Source of the DNA: Phytopythium helicoides
Taxonomy: Eukaryota > Oomycota > Peronosporomycetes > Pythiales > Pythiaceae
DNA: 64,000 nucleotides
Direction: 5' to 3'
Assembly: GCA_024867545.1 (NCBI GenBank)
Contig: JANFNE010000001.1
Coordinates: 372,001-436,000 of the forward strand
Numbering within the stretch: position 1 is the stretch's first letter; every line of letters starts with the position of its first letter. Positions 11,301-22,869 of this stretch are shown here, in pieces. Position numbers and translations under genes: made by a program. Below the pieces are notes generated by a model that was given only the letters and a program-made list of their open reading frames with translations, did no database searches and had not been told where the DNA came from.

Positions 11301-14300
11301 CACCGTATTCTTCGACAGCAGGCAAATTCACATCGTCAACAAAGATAATCATCCGCTTACCGGCGACAGGTCCGAGTAAGTTTTTGCGCTTCTTCTCTAG
11401 TTTATTCTCTATTGTCAATTGTGTGACGAGGGACGACGTCTGGGCAGAAAAGTTGATGACCATGGTCATAAATTTGGAGGGAACCGGTGCAGCTCCCTCC
11501 TCCCCTTCTGCACTGCTAACACTGCCGCCACCTGTGAGCTCTAGCAATAAGTCTTGGACCGTGACTGTCTTTCCAGTACCTGTGACTCCCGTTACGTATG
11601 CCGGAGTCCTAGCGGCCGTCAGCGCTCGCAACAAGAAGGTAAACCGAACTGAGTCGGGAGTTGGCACGGTCATCTTGAAGTATGGCGTCTGGGGGTTGTA
11701 AACAAACTTGGGAACGATCTCTTGCCAGTGGCGAAACTTTCGCTGCTCCATGTCGACGAAGTAATCAAAAACGAGTCCAGAGTTGGGCAATCCAAGTCGT
11801 GCATCTGCAGTCAGCTCCCGTAAGAAACTGTCAAATTCTTCGTGTCGTTCGGACGTCATTGATGCCCCGATTGACCAGATCAGTGAGAACATGAACACTT
11901 TGTCAAGTAGCTCTAGAAGCTCTTCAGGTTTGAGAGACTCAAACATGGATGCCGTTCCCTCACTTCCAGAATTCGAAGTCACAAGTTGGCCAAAAAGGCG
12001 ACACAGACTGGTTGCGAGGTTAATATCAACTGTTGGTACGAGCTCCTTACACTTCTTACGGACAAACTGGATGCACTTGTCGACATATAAGGCAATATTA
12101 CTTTCAAACTTTTGAATGCTTTCAGGTGGGATCCCTTTGGGGAAATCCTGTTCTACCCAGGTTTTGACGAATGGCTGCCAGCCCAGATCTGTGGCTGTCA
12201 TGTACACAACACCAATCCGACTAACCGTGGCGGGTGACGCCACTGCAAGATCCATTACTTCAAAGAGCATCTTCATTTCGTGCTTCAGCTTGATTCGTTC
12301 GCCATTGGCTAAACACAGCGTCATGTTGTCATCCAGCACCGTATTCATGTTCTCGATCCAGAGTGCATCAATCGGTCCATCAAATACTGTCCACTTCATG
12401 TCCGGCGTCTCATCTGCCACTGCCTCGCGCATTATCGTGGACGCAAGACCGTCATGCCACTCCTGTGTTGCCTCATTGAACTCGCCGTAGAGCTCGCCCA
12501 TGGAAATACACTTGGGGTTAAGTACCCGCGCATGGACAGTTTGGTATACGGGATTCTTAGCTCCACGTGCTCGCAGAGATGTCATAGTAGACTGCAAAGT
12601 TCTATAACAAGAAGATTTTCCTGCTCCCGTGGGTCCAACAAGCGTCCCGCCAAAGCGCACGTTGAAGATATCAAATAGCTGGATCACTTTGGTAATGTAC
12701 GTTGGTACCTTCTGCAGTCCAGCTTTGGTGATCTCTTCTTCTAGAGCTGCCTGGAGCTCTCCATAGTCGTGAGGTGGAATGTACGTTCCTGGAAACAGGT
12801 CCAGCACAATGGCGTGGAATAGCGGTAGGTCATCTGCGAGGAACTTCGGGATGTTGCTATCTCGCAATGCGCGGATTAGTGTGACATCCTCGTTGATATC
12901 CGGGTTGGCGCGCTTGAGAGAACCAGCCATGACAAGCACTGATTTGACGGCTCGAAGTCCATAGTCGTAGTGCGGCTGCTGAGAAAGCTGTTCACTGCAC
13001 AGAATATAGAGCTTGGACATCTTTCTTGACAGCGTGCGGGCGTCGGAAAATCCCTCAGCGAACAGCATGATCTCAGCAATAAGTGCGTAGTCAGGAACCA
13101 TCATGGAAACAGGTCGAAAGCAGACTTTTAGATTGTCCGGCAACTCGGTACGACCTGCGTAACCCGGATTCATGGTCACAATCACGTGGTGGTCCTTGAG
13201 GAGTATCTCAATTCCCATGAAGTTGATGTGCTCCTTGTTCTGGATACGCCCCTCACGCAAAATGAGGAGCTGCTGCGCCACGACAGACAACACCTCGATG
13301 TCGATACGATTAAACTCGTCTAGACATGTCCAGTTTCCGGCTTGAGCAAGGCCACGAAAGAGTTTTCCCATCATTTTGTAGTCGATTTGGTCGCTGCAGT
13401 TGAACACAACGCATTGAATTGCCATTGCTTTTGCCAAATCCTTGCTGCTCTCTGTCTTCCCGGTTCCTGCTGGACCAGCTGGAGCAGCTCCAAGCTTCAT
13501 GCCGTATGCTCCCGTCAACGTCATCCAACAACGATCAGTGAGAGGAGTGATGACGAGGCGAGAGGTAGCCCCCATGTACTCGTATCCATACTGGATGACC
13601 GAATCCGAGTGCTTAATAAGCACGTCGTCAGCTTGCGTGTCCCAGTAGTACCGCAGTTGCTGCTGCCAGATGAAATTACCGATGGTGTCTACTTTCTCTT
13701 TCCACAGCGATTCCACAATATCACGCGCATGCACGTCAGTGGTGACCAGCGCCACGATGACTTTGCGCTCGAGCGATGTCAGGTCTCCACGAATCTTGAT
13801 GATTAGTTCGTTGAGCTCGAACACTACTTGTTTATACCATTTGTGCATTTCATCCACGGGATTCGAGTCAGGTTTCGGGGTTAATGCCTCTTCCGTGTTT
13901 CTTGCCCATGTCATTTGTGCGACTGTAGCGACCACTTGTCCTGGATGATCACACACCCAGTCTGCTCTCGCTTTGGTGTCGTAGTCCAGTAGTCCCGCCT
14001 TCATCAGCTTGAAAATGGACTGCTTCATGCTCACCTCAAGTGCTTTGAGCCAGTCTTCAACGTTACCGCGCGCTTTGAGGTTCTTCCCAAGCGGCACGCG
14101 CTCATTTTCAGATGAATACATGGCAATCATGTCGACGCTGCCGGGTACATCACCAAAGTCAAGCTTGACGAGGTTCTCAAAGCATTTGCGTAAGTGGGGC
14201 TGCACTGCTTGTGGATTTTTGGACTGCGCAAGGATTTCGAGTAACTCGTCGTTAGAAAGAAAGTAGAAGCGAGGGAAGGCCATGCGCTTCGTCTCGAGAT

Positions 14301-17300
14301 AGTCCTCAAGATTCTTTTGGATTTTGTCGAGATGTGCATTGTGCTGCTGCAATGTCTCTTTGATGCCTGGGAAAGTACCTGCTGTGAGCACGTGCGGGTT
14401 CTCATTCGTGCGCCGCATAATTGACTTCCACGAAGCGTCAACATGTGAAAATATCTTGGACGCGTCCGGTAGCTGTCGCTGGATGTCAGGTGCCGAGAAA
14501 ATATTCTCGAGGTACATCCAGTTCTTTTGGACAAGGAGCCATTCGTCTAGAGTTTCTTGCAGCGTCACGAGCTTCTTACGCCAAGACTCGACTTCGTCCT
14601 GAATGGCACCAATGAACCGCGAGCCCATGATGGTGCTGATTGTCACGATAGAGTCGTCTAACTTGACTGTCACCTCTTCGACACTACCCAGGACAAAAAC
14701 GTCCTTCGATTCCTTGTATGGTTTGACCTCAAACTCGGTAGTAGCCCAAGCATCTGTCACTTTCTTAAGCATCTCCTCAAGGACAGCTTCTTGCTGAGCT
14801 GACACGGCAATTGCACTAACAGCCTCACAATGCTTCATCACATTCTTCTCGATCAATGCACCTAATGTAATGTTCTTCTCCCCTTTCATTTGAAACCCCA
14901 GGATCTGGTGGATCTGGTTCCAGTGCCGGTCCTTCAGTGCTGGCGACCGTAGATCGGTGACAACTGGTAATGCAAGCTTAAATTTGTCAACCTCTCGTTG
15001 CAAAAGATCCGCTGCTTCATTACCAGGCAATGCTTTTTGCGCCTGATAAGCGACTTTGACGTACATCTGCACTTGTTTGCTGATTGTGCCGACGTCAATA
15101 TCGTCAAATGCTGTATCCGAGTACTTTGTAGTAAGCGATTGCCAGTCATTGAGCCCAGCCCACAGCTTCATCTTCAGATCAAAATGCCCCATGACTTCGT
15201 TGAGCTCATTGAACTCACTTACAGGCTGCTTGAGCTGTGTCTGGTACATCGCAAGAGTTTTGGATTCTTCCACGAGCTGGTTGAGTGTCTCTTCTTGGCT
15301 CTTGAGATACGCCAGCGCCTCGCTCATTGGTGTGCGGATGGTTGTCAGTTTTGGATGATCTAGCTTCTCTTGCAGCATGACGACGCTGCGGTTCAAAGGT
15401 GTGATACTTTCGAGAATGATTTGTGAAAAGCGAGCGGTGTCTGCGTCAACTTCGCCCTCAAACTTGGTCACTGTGCCTTCAAGGCTCAACACGCCTTCTT
15501 TCATGAGGATAATGTCCTCTTTCAGATCATCCGGCACTCGCCAATCATAGTTGTCCATCAGAATGCCCATCTCGTAGACTCGTCGGTATCTGTTACGCAG
15601 CTCTGGCAGCATTGTGCTCACTTTTTCCATGTGGACGACTTTCTTGACAAAGCTGTCTGGTGACGAAGGCGATGAGAACGCAATGGGTGACAGCTCGTTG
15701 ATGGTCTCCAGCAGGGCCGTGCTGGTGTGCTTCATAAGCTTCGGGATCAGGGTGCGGATGCCTAACACACACTTTTCAGGGTTGGGAAGCAGGCGGCCTT
15801 TGAACTGGGAGGAGTCCACACGGAAGATGCCAACCGTGGCGGCATCCGGGATGTCCTGGAACGACTGCCCCTGCGACTTGTATTTTTCAATCGAGTCCGA
15901 AAAGAGCTCGAGAGGTGCGTTCTCATACGTCTCAGTCATCTGAGTAATCTGTCCTTCGTTCTCCGAGTAGATCTGGTGGTATGGCGTGAAGACCTCCATG
16001 TAGTCCTCAACTGCCTCAAATGCTTCGTCTAGTGCAACAAAGATTTCATTCGTCAGCATACTGAACTTGACGTCTTCATTCAAGATTAGTGCCACGTTGA
16101 GCTGCTCAACAGACCAGACGTTTTTTCCCTCATCCTCCGCGCTGGCAGTAGTGTATGGAGCTAGGGATTCATGCCCGAGGTGCCGTGCAGGAGTCTCGAC
16201 CATGCGGAGAGCTTCTTTGAGTGCATTTTGCAGCGCTGCATTCCAAGAATCGTGGCTAGGGATTGCACTCATGGACCCACTAGCTCCGTCCATCTCGACT
16301 TCAACAGCAAAGATGGGCGTGAACACAGCAGGAGGCATGTTTTGCCCAGCTGCTGAAGCCTTGGAGGATCCCTTGCCTCCACTTGCAGCGCTTTTTGCAT
16401 TACTCACAATTGAACTGGTTGGTTTTACTGAAACTGCACTCGATCCCGATAATTGGACAGTTGTGCCGCTCGCATCTGCGTTCGATGTGGCGGCAGTAAG
16501 CTGCGCTTTTCCCGCTTTCAGAATATCGTTTAGCCGTTGAAAGGAGCGAACCGTGAGCTGTATCGTCGCGTCAATAGTGAGAAAATCAGCTAATCGAAGA
16601 AAGTTGGTGAGCACGCGGCACTGTTTTCGTAGTGCTGCGCGCTCCATGAAAGTCATTTTGTGATCAGCGGATATCTTGTTGGCCTCCAAGAACGCATCAA
16701 TCACGTCGTCACATGCGCGCACGCACATTTTGAGCGACTTGGCCGAGAACTGCGCTAGTTGCTCCGTCACAAGGCTGCGAGCACGAGCCTGTTCGAGCGC
16801 AAACTCCTTGAGCGAGTATGTCTTCTTGGGACTAAAACTGATCATTTCGAGATTCGCTACTTCAAGACAGAGAGCGCGCAGACCGAGCAGTGTGCGTTGC
16901 AGACTAGGAGCAAGCAAGAAGAGCCTCTCGTTGAGGGCTTTCTTGGCGTTGCGGGTCTTGAATGTGCGGACTGTCTGCTTCCACATGTTGAAGTTTTTCC
17001 AGAGCTTGTACTTTTGAAAGAAGGGGATCGCAAGTAGCTGCATGAAGCGTGAGTACTCGAGCTCCCACTTGTCCAGCGGCCAGAATTCCGAGTACTCGCT
17101 TGTGAAGTGTGTCACGCCCTCCATGCTCATGGTGAAATAGTTTGTGCGATCGACCTCGAAGTGCTCGACGACTTCGAGGTCGTACATGACCAGATCCGAC
17201 TGAGGTTTCCGCCGCAGGTACAAAAAGTTCCCCGACTTAAACTCGTGCACGTAGCGTGGATCGAGATTTAGAGACGCAGTGAACGAGATCGGTGTGCTTG

Positions 17301-17906
17301 CCGAAGACCCCGCGCGCCTGGATATTCGCTGTGGACTCTTCGTCGGAGAGTGGACAGTGGATGTTCTGGTATTTGGCACGATGGCATCTTCATCTCTCTC
17401 TGAAATGCTCGCCACAAGTGCAGGGTCTCTCAGACAGATGGTGCTCGCGACGTTGCGTCCTTTGTCGAGCACCTTTCTCGTCCTCTCAGAGGCCTAGAAA
17501 ATCAAACGGTTAGCTTGGTCCAAGACGAGCAGTGTTCACTCAGTCCTACCTGCATGAGACTAGGGTGCATGACGCCAATCGGCAAGCTGACAGAGCTGCA
17601 GGACGAGCTCAGAGTAGTTGCAGGTGGCGGCATTCCCTTCGACTTGGACAAGAGTGGCGAGTCCTGGCCCGGCTGCAAACTAACGCCGCTGGCATTTTTC
17701 CTCAGCCGGGGCTTGAGGCCGCCCCCAGCACCTACAGCAGCTCCATTCGCGCGTTTGACAGGAGAGAGAGCAGCCTTCGCCGGACTCGTGGGGTTCGCAA
17801 CCGGCCCCACCTGCGGCTCGTACAGCCGCTGCAGGATGTGGCTGGCTTGCGGGCCGAGCGACGCGCCTCGGCGTCTGGCGCCGTCCCGCGAGTCTGCGGG
17901 CTCCAT
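5329..17906 (-). CDS. Axonemal inner-arm dynein heavy chain
   Basis: Motor of the flagellar axoneme, coding 4173 residues in two exons: 17906-17551/17550 (119 codons) and 17493-5329, split by the intron 17549-17494 (CAG|GTAGG ... TTCTAG|GCC, phase 0). AAA1 carries GPAGTGKTE near residue 1458 with the Walker B region TCLDEFNRID. AAA2 has GPTGAGKSS near 1737, AAA3 GVTGTGKT near 2086, and AAA4 GVGGSGKQS near 2452. The stalk coiled coils and microtubule-binding tip fall at about 2650-2950, followed by AAA5, AAA6 and the C-terminal domain ending in STTGISTNFVLAVYLP. The size and the short N-terminal region, which includes a segment like YFTMSMEGVTHF, suit single-headed inner-arm chains, most like DNAH6 or its relatives; that subtype is tentative. 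Read without the first exon, the frame would have to begin at a GTG codon. The gene implies a flagellated stage. Confidence 0.93.
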
Positions 17907-18182
17907 TCGCTGCTACTCGACGCACAAGCAAGGCTGCTGGACCTGGACGGAGTGCTGTGGGCAGCGGTTGCTGCAAAACGGCCAGGTGAAGCGGCGCTCA
18001 CTGGAATAGCATCAAGACGAGACGCGGAGTTTCTTCAAGGTGATACATATCAACGCAATTACTGTTCCTGGGTCGTCTTCCTCTCGTGTCCACTCGTGCA
18101 CTTGCCCGCTCTGCTCTCCTCGCCGTCCATCGTGTATTCATTTCCTCGCCTGGGTCAATTCCGCTCAGTCCAGCCTAGCTCC

Positions 18183-19080
18183 TCAGTAGAACGAGTCCAT
18201 GGACATGGTCGAGGCCCGCGAGGAGCCCGCCGAGCCGATGAAGACGCTGTCGCGCGTGCTGGGCGTGAGCGAGGCGATGCTCTCGCGCGAGCCCGCGCTG
18301 AAGGAGCGGTCCCCGCGCTTGGTCTTGCGCTTGTAGACGCACGTGTCCTTGTCTATCCGGATGCCCCACTGGAACTCGTCCGCCTTGGTCACGACGTCCA
18401 GGAACTCGTTCAGCTTGGCGATGCGGTCCACGATCAGCTGGTCCGAGAAGAATCCCGTGAGCGACTGCGTCTGCAGCTCTGGGATGTCGTGCTCGCTCGT
18501 GGGGTTCTTGGCCTTGAGCGTGGCCGCCAGGTTCCTGCAGCACGCACGCGGGTTAGTCAGCCGTCCACACGCATCATCAAGTCTTTCCGTTCGTACAGGA
18601 ACGTGCTGTAGCGGTGCCACAGCACCAGCGTGCCGCGGATGTCCGTTTCGATCTGCAGCTTGTACTCGACGTACTGTCGTCCCTGCTTGGTCTTGATGCG
18701 GCTGCGTGCATGCACGAGCGTGCACGCGTTAGTAAGTGGTGCGTCCCTCTGCCTGCACGTCGGTCCGCGTACCTGTCGACGACGCGCGCGGACAGCAGCG
18801 AGATCTCGCGCATCTGGTCGATCTTGGTCTGGTACGAGTCGAGCGTCTGGCGCAGCTGCACGTGCTCGCGGCGCAGGTCGACGCTTGCGTTCTGCAGCGC
18901 GAGCGAGAGGATGGAGGCGCGCAGCTTGTCGTTCTCGTCCTCGAGCGCCTTCTTCTCCTGCTCGGCGCGCAGCAGCTGCGCCTGGTACTCGCGCGCGGCC
19001 TCTTCGGCGCGCGCCACCTTGTCCTCGGCCTCGGCCAGCGCGCGCTCCGTGCGCTTCGTCGGCGCGCTCGTGTCCACCAT
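18183..19080 (-). CDS. Coiled-coil plus PX-domain protein, paralogue of the myosin tail
   Basis: A 254-residue protein from three exons: 19080-18773, 18701-18597 and 18534-18183, with introns of 71 and 62 nt. Residues 8-95 form a charged coiled coil (RALAEAEDKVARAEEAAREY onward). Residues 100-215 form a PX domain with [19 protein letters not shown] and the phosphoinositide-contact motif WHRYSTF, followed by a Ser-rich tail. PX domains usually bind PI3P on endosomal membranes. The whole protein aligns with the tail of the myosin at 25570-29316, through SLLSARVVDS and the PX core. It is therefore a free-standing version of that tail, with two introns the myosin tail exon lacks. The myosin tail and this gene could compete for the same membranes or dimerise; that is inference. 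Confidence 0.85.
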
Positions 19081-20047
19081 GGCCGATCGCTACTGTACAG
19101 CGAGCGCTTTGGGCCGCCTGTGGTCGCGGCGCGGCGGGCGGCGGACGGCGACACTACGACTGCCGGAGAATGCGAGCCGAGGGCTCCCCCCCCCCCCCTC
19201 CCACGAGCGGCTGGCTCGACGGTTTGTACCGTACTTTTCAACGCACGCGGCCTTTCGGCCAATGGGCAGTCGCAGCGAACGTACGGCGCGGACGTTTCGA
19301 CCAATCGCAGCGCGCGGACAGCCTTTCTTTCGAGCCTGCCTGCCACGGACCGAGCCGCCAGCCAGAGACTTTACCCTGTTGAGCGAGCCCAACTCATGAT
19401 GCAGCGCGTGAGCTCCGACGCACGGCGTAATACCAAGCGGGGGGAAGGCGGGCACCCAGCGCGTTGCAGCCAGGTACAGCGGCTTCGCAAGGGGCTCTGA
19501 AAGGTACGGTACGCTGGTAAGCGAAAATCTCGGCGAGGCGCCATGATGGCGGCGCCCTTCACGCCGGCCGTCGTTACGTCGTGCAATCGCGTTAGTAAAC
19601 GGTACCGACCCTCTGCGACAGCGAGCGGCATCTGGCTCAACAACGCCGTGCCCGGCAGCCCTGCCTGCCGCCGCCGCGAGCGTCTTGGGAGCTGCACCAT
19701 GTGCATGCAGTTACTACAGTATAGGTATCTACATGGTTCATCACCACCACCACCACGACTACATACCTGCTGGCTGCGACGGAGTATCCAATCGAGGTCA
19801 CCCACCCATGCGGCAGATACGGTGAACCTACACGTACGTTTTGTGGTCGTCGTCGCGCGGCAGAGGCCAAAAATCTATCACATGGGTTCAGACTACCGGT
19901 GTATACCGGTATCCATTAAGTTCGTACCGGCGGTGCAAAGTTCGGCCGAAAAGACACGCGATCCTCCCTCGCTCCAGTGCCCTTCATGATCATGCGCCCG
20001 ATTGCGTAGGTCATCACCGCCAGCTCCGCCTAGATCCGCCATTCCCC
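19081..20047. promoter_or_regulatory. Divergent promoter region of the PX and ferric-reductase genes
   Basis: No gene was found in these 967 bases. It holds two CCAAT boxes with the same flank (TTTCGGCCAAT at 19253-19263 and TTTCGACCAATCG at 19295-19307), two GTAC-N-GTAC palindromes (19226-19234 and 19504-19512), a run of 13 or so C residues near 19186-19198, a CAC-rich tract near 19740, and an imperfect ACCGGT repeat near 19895-19910. Confidence 0.5.
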
Positions 20048-20083
20048 ATGGCGCTCGACAGCGTGCAGCAGCGCAAGCGCGCG

Positions 20084-20121
<38 letters not shown>

Positions 20122-22521
20122 GCGGCGCGCACTCAGCGACGAAGAGGCCGACGTGGAGGCGCTGCTGGGCCGTGTGGGCGACGAGCGCAAGGCCCACGGA
20201 GCGCCGAGGCGCGCGCTGTCGCTCGGCGCGCTCTGGCGGTGGCTGCTGGCCGCGTGGCTGCTGCTCGCGCTGCTCTGGGTGCGCTGGCCTGTCTACTTCC
20301 GCACGCTGCATGCCGCGCTGCAGGACGCGCTGCCCGGCGGTAAGCAGGAGGTCGAGCCCGTGGTCGTGACGCTCGCGCTCGCGCTGCCCTTCTGCCTCGC
20401 CGGACTGCTCTTCTACGCGACTGCGGGCGCCGGTGGGACCGCCCAGGGAGCGGATGCAACTCGCAGACGCCGAAATCGAGCGGCGGACGGATCGGCGGTC
20501 GCGAGACTCGCGGCAGCGCCGTACAGAGCGGTCCGCACGCTGCTCCCGACCGCCGACGTGGCGGACGTGGTCGCCGTCGCCTGCTTCCTGGCGCTGCAGA
20601 TCAACCTCGTGGTCGGCAAGCTGCTCATCGACCACGAGAACGGCAAGCTCGCAAAGTCGGGCGTGGCCGACCGCCTGGCGCGCGCGCTCGGCATGAACGC
20701 GCTGTACGCCATGGTGCTGTCGGTGCTGCTGCTGGCGCGGAGGTCGTTCGTGCACGAGCTGCTGCACCTGTCGGCCGAGCGCGCGACCCGCTATCACGTG
20801 TGGAGCGGACAGTTCGGCGGCGTCATGCTCATTTTGCACGGCGTCGGCTACATCCTCGTGTGGCTGCGCGACGACAAGCTCTACAAGATGCTCGTGCCGT
20901 GCCTTGACCCCGAGACGTGCACCACCAAGCAGCAGTACGGCACCACGCGCAACTTCTTTGGGCTGCTGGCATTCCTAGTCTGGATTGTTGTGGCGCTCGG
21001 GTCGCTGGCCAACGTCCGCCGCTCCAACTTTCGCCTGTTCACGCTGCTGCACTGCCTTCTCGTGCCATTCCTCGTGCTCGCGGGTTTTCACTACTACCCG
21101 CTGGTCTTCTGGATCGCGCCGGCAATCGTCGTGTACCTCATCTACCGCGTCGCGTCGCTCTATTCGCGCGGGGAAGCCAACGTGCTCTCAGTCACGTCGC
21201 TCTCGGACAAAGTGCTGCGACTCGAGCTTGACGTTGGTGGGCAAAACGCAGTTCCGTACGCTCCTGGGCAATACGTGTACATCCAAGTGCCATCTATTGC
21301 CAAGCGGGAGTGGCATCCATTCTCCATCAGTGCCGGGTCGCGCCGTGGATCGGATAATGACGCCCAACGCGCACTGTGGCTCGACATCCGTGTGCAGCGC
21401 GGATTCACCAAGCGCCTGCTGCATCTTGCACGGTCAAACCAGCTCTCGAGCGTGTGCATCGACGGATACTACGGCACCCCCATCACGGTATGTTGTGCGT
21501 TGTGACTGCAGTCCACCAATGGTAAACTGATGGTTGTTTTGAACAGGTGAGTCCGCACATGGTGTTCGTGGCTGGTGGCAGCGGCATGGCACCGTTCCTG
21601 AGCGTGCTGGAGCACATTAAGCGTGCCGCTGAGCTTCGCGACAACGCGTACTCGAATGCAATCGGCGACGAGCTCTCGCAACTGCCTCAGTCGATTTGGG
21701 TCATCTGGACCAGCCGCGGGGCAGAGCTGCTGGACGCACACTGTGAGTTACTGGATGCGATCCGCAAATCACCGCGGTGGAAGGGCAAGATTTGGCTTCA
21801 CATGACGACACTCGGCGAGAAGCGAGGCCTGCCCGACCTGGACGACGATGACATGACCGAGCCAGATGACATTGACTCGGATGCATTGACGCCTCGCATT
21901 GAGCGGTTCCGACCAGTCATGGCGATTCGCAACGCTGGATCAGCATTCAGCGGCCGCTTTGGTGAGCTGGTTGGTCTACACTTGTTTGTTGGCGCTGTCT
22001 TGGGCTGCTTGCTGAGCATGGCCACAGTGTACTTCAACTCGAGCGTGTGGTACGTGAAGCGGCCGTTGCTGATGGCGGGAGCCATCATTGGTGCTGCAGT
22101 TGGAGCAGCGGCTGGAGTACTGTTCAAGCAGATGCAGTCAAAATCCCGATCCATGGGCGGTGCGTACAGCAGTATCAACGGCTCAAACCACACCACTGAC
22201 CTGCCGATCGCCGCAACTGAGCTGGATTTTGACGCCTCGCGTCCGATGACGCCCAGCACGCCCCGTTCATTCCGGGACGCGACGCCCTCGTCGACTTCCT
22301 CGAGTCCACTCGCACGGTTGTTCACTGTGGAGCACGGCCGACCGGACTTGCAGGTGTTGCTCAAGACGGTGCACGGCGAGATCCAGGAGAACTACGGCAT
22401 GAGCGCGCGTGCGAGCGTATTTGTGAGCGGCCCCGCCGAATTGCAGTCGCACGCGGTGTCGATTGCGCGCGCCTTTCGGGCGCCGAGCTTTGCTGTGCAC
22501 GAGAAGTCCTTCGAGCTGTGA
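20048..22521 (+). CDS. Ferric reductase / NADPH oxidase-like flavocytochrome
   Basis: An 804-residue membrane flavocytochrome from two exons, 20048-21487 and 21547-22521 (59-nt intron, phase 0). It would pass electrons from NADPH through FAD and two haems to ferric iron, cupric ions or oxygen across a membrane. The haem-binding histidine pairs are visible as HVWSGQFGGVMLILH (spacing 14) and HCLLVPFLVLAGFH (spacing 13). The FAD motif HPFSIS and the NADPH motif AGGSGMAPFL follow, and the C-terminal VSGPAE matches the family's CGP region. Two strong hydrophobic helices (around LHLFVGAVLGCLLSMATVYF and AGAIIGAAVGAAAGVLF) interrupt the NADPH domain, which is unlike human NOX but recalls plant FRO-type reductases. 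EF hands are absent. Reductase is favoured over oxidase, without proof. Confidence 0.82.
20084..20119 (+). repeat. In-frame GCCGAC hexanucleotide repeat
   Basis: Six perfect GCCGAC units near the start of the ferric-reductase gene encode alternating Ala-Asp. Length changes would be in frame, so the tract can vary without breaking the gene. Confidence 0.85.
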
Positions 22522-22869
22522 GCATTGTGTGTGTGTGTGTAGTTTGCGTGTGTAGAAGATATCCGATCCAGTTGAACCGAGAGAGGAGCGCTTTAACCAG
22601 CAACAGCAATCCTTGTCCAGCCCACGTAGAATCGCGTCACTCAAACTGTGGCAATTTGTTTGGTGATGACAACTAAACCTCACCTACTATAATAACAACC
22701 TTGCATCACATGCAGCGGGAAACACTGCATCTTGGCTCAGATAGACTCGCCTGGTGGCGAGCAGCCGGATAAACGCACACAACCAACGCATGATGAGTTT
22801 CTCATAGCGCTCGCAGTCTTTGTGGGACGATTTGACTGCTACGGCGATCTGGGGCGAAAATGCCACACT
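22522..22869. other. Intergenic, no gene seen
   Basis: Contains a short TG tract just after the reductase stop and a block at 22556-22600 that recurs, imperfectly, at 24867-24912. No coding region supported. Confidence 0.4.
22556..22600 (+). repeat. Imperfect direct repeat, copy 1
   Basis: About 36 bases around CAGTTGAACCGAG and AGCGCTT recur in the same orientation at 24867-24912 with a handful of differences. The two copies bracket the decayed transposase, so they may be parts of one mobile element or two of its relatives. Confidence 0.35.

Noticed and set aside
17532..18611. A 359-codon plus-strand frame between dynein and the PX gene
   Set aside because: Antisense to the dynein first exon and the PX third exon, both supported by splice sites and conservation.
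19730..19765. CAC-rich tract as a possible regulatory repeat
   Set aside because: Short and imperfect; nothing separates it from simple sequence.
19841..20047. N-terminal extension of the ferric-reductase gene
   Set aside because: No ATG in this part of the frame; the first codons would be promoter-like sequence.
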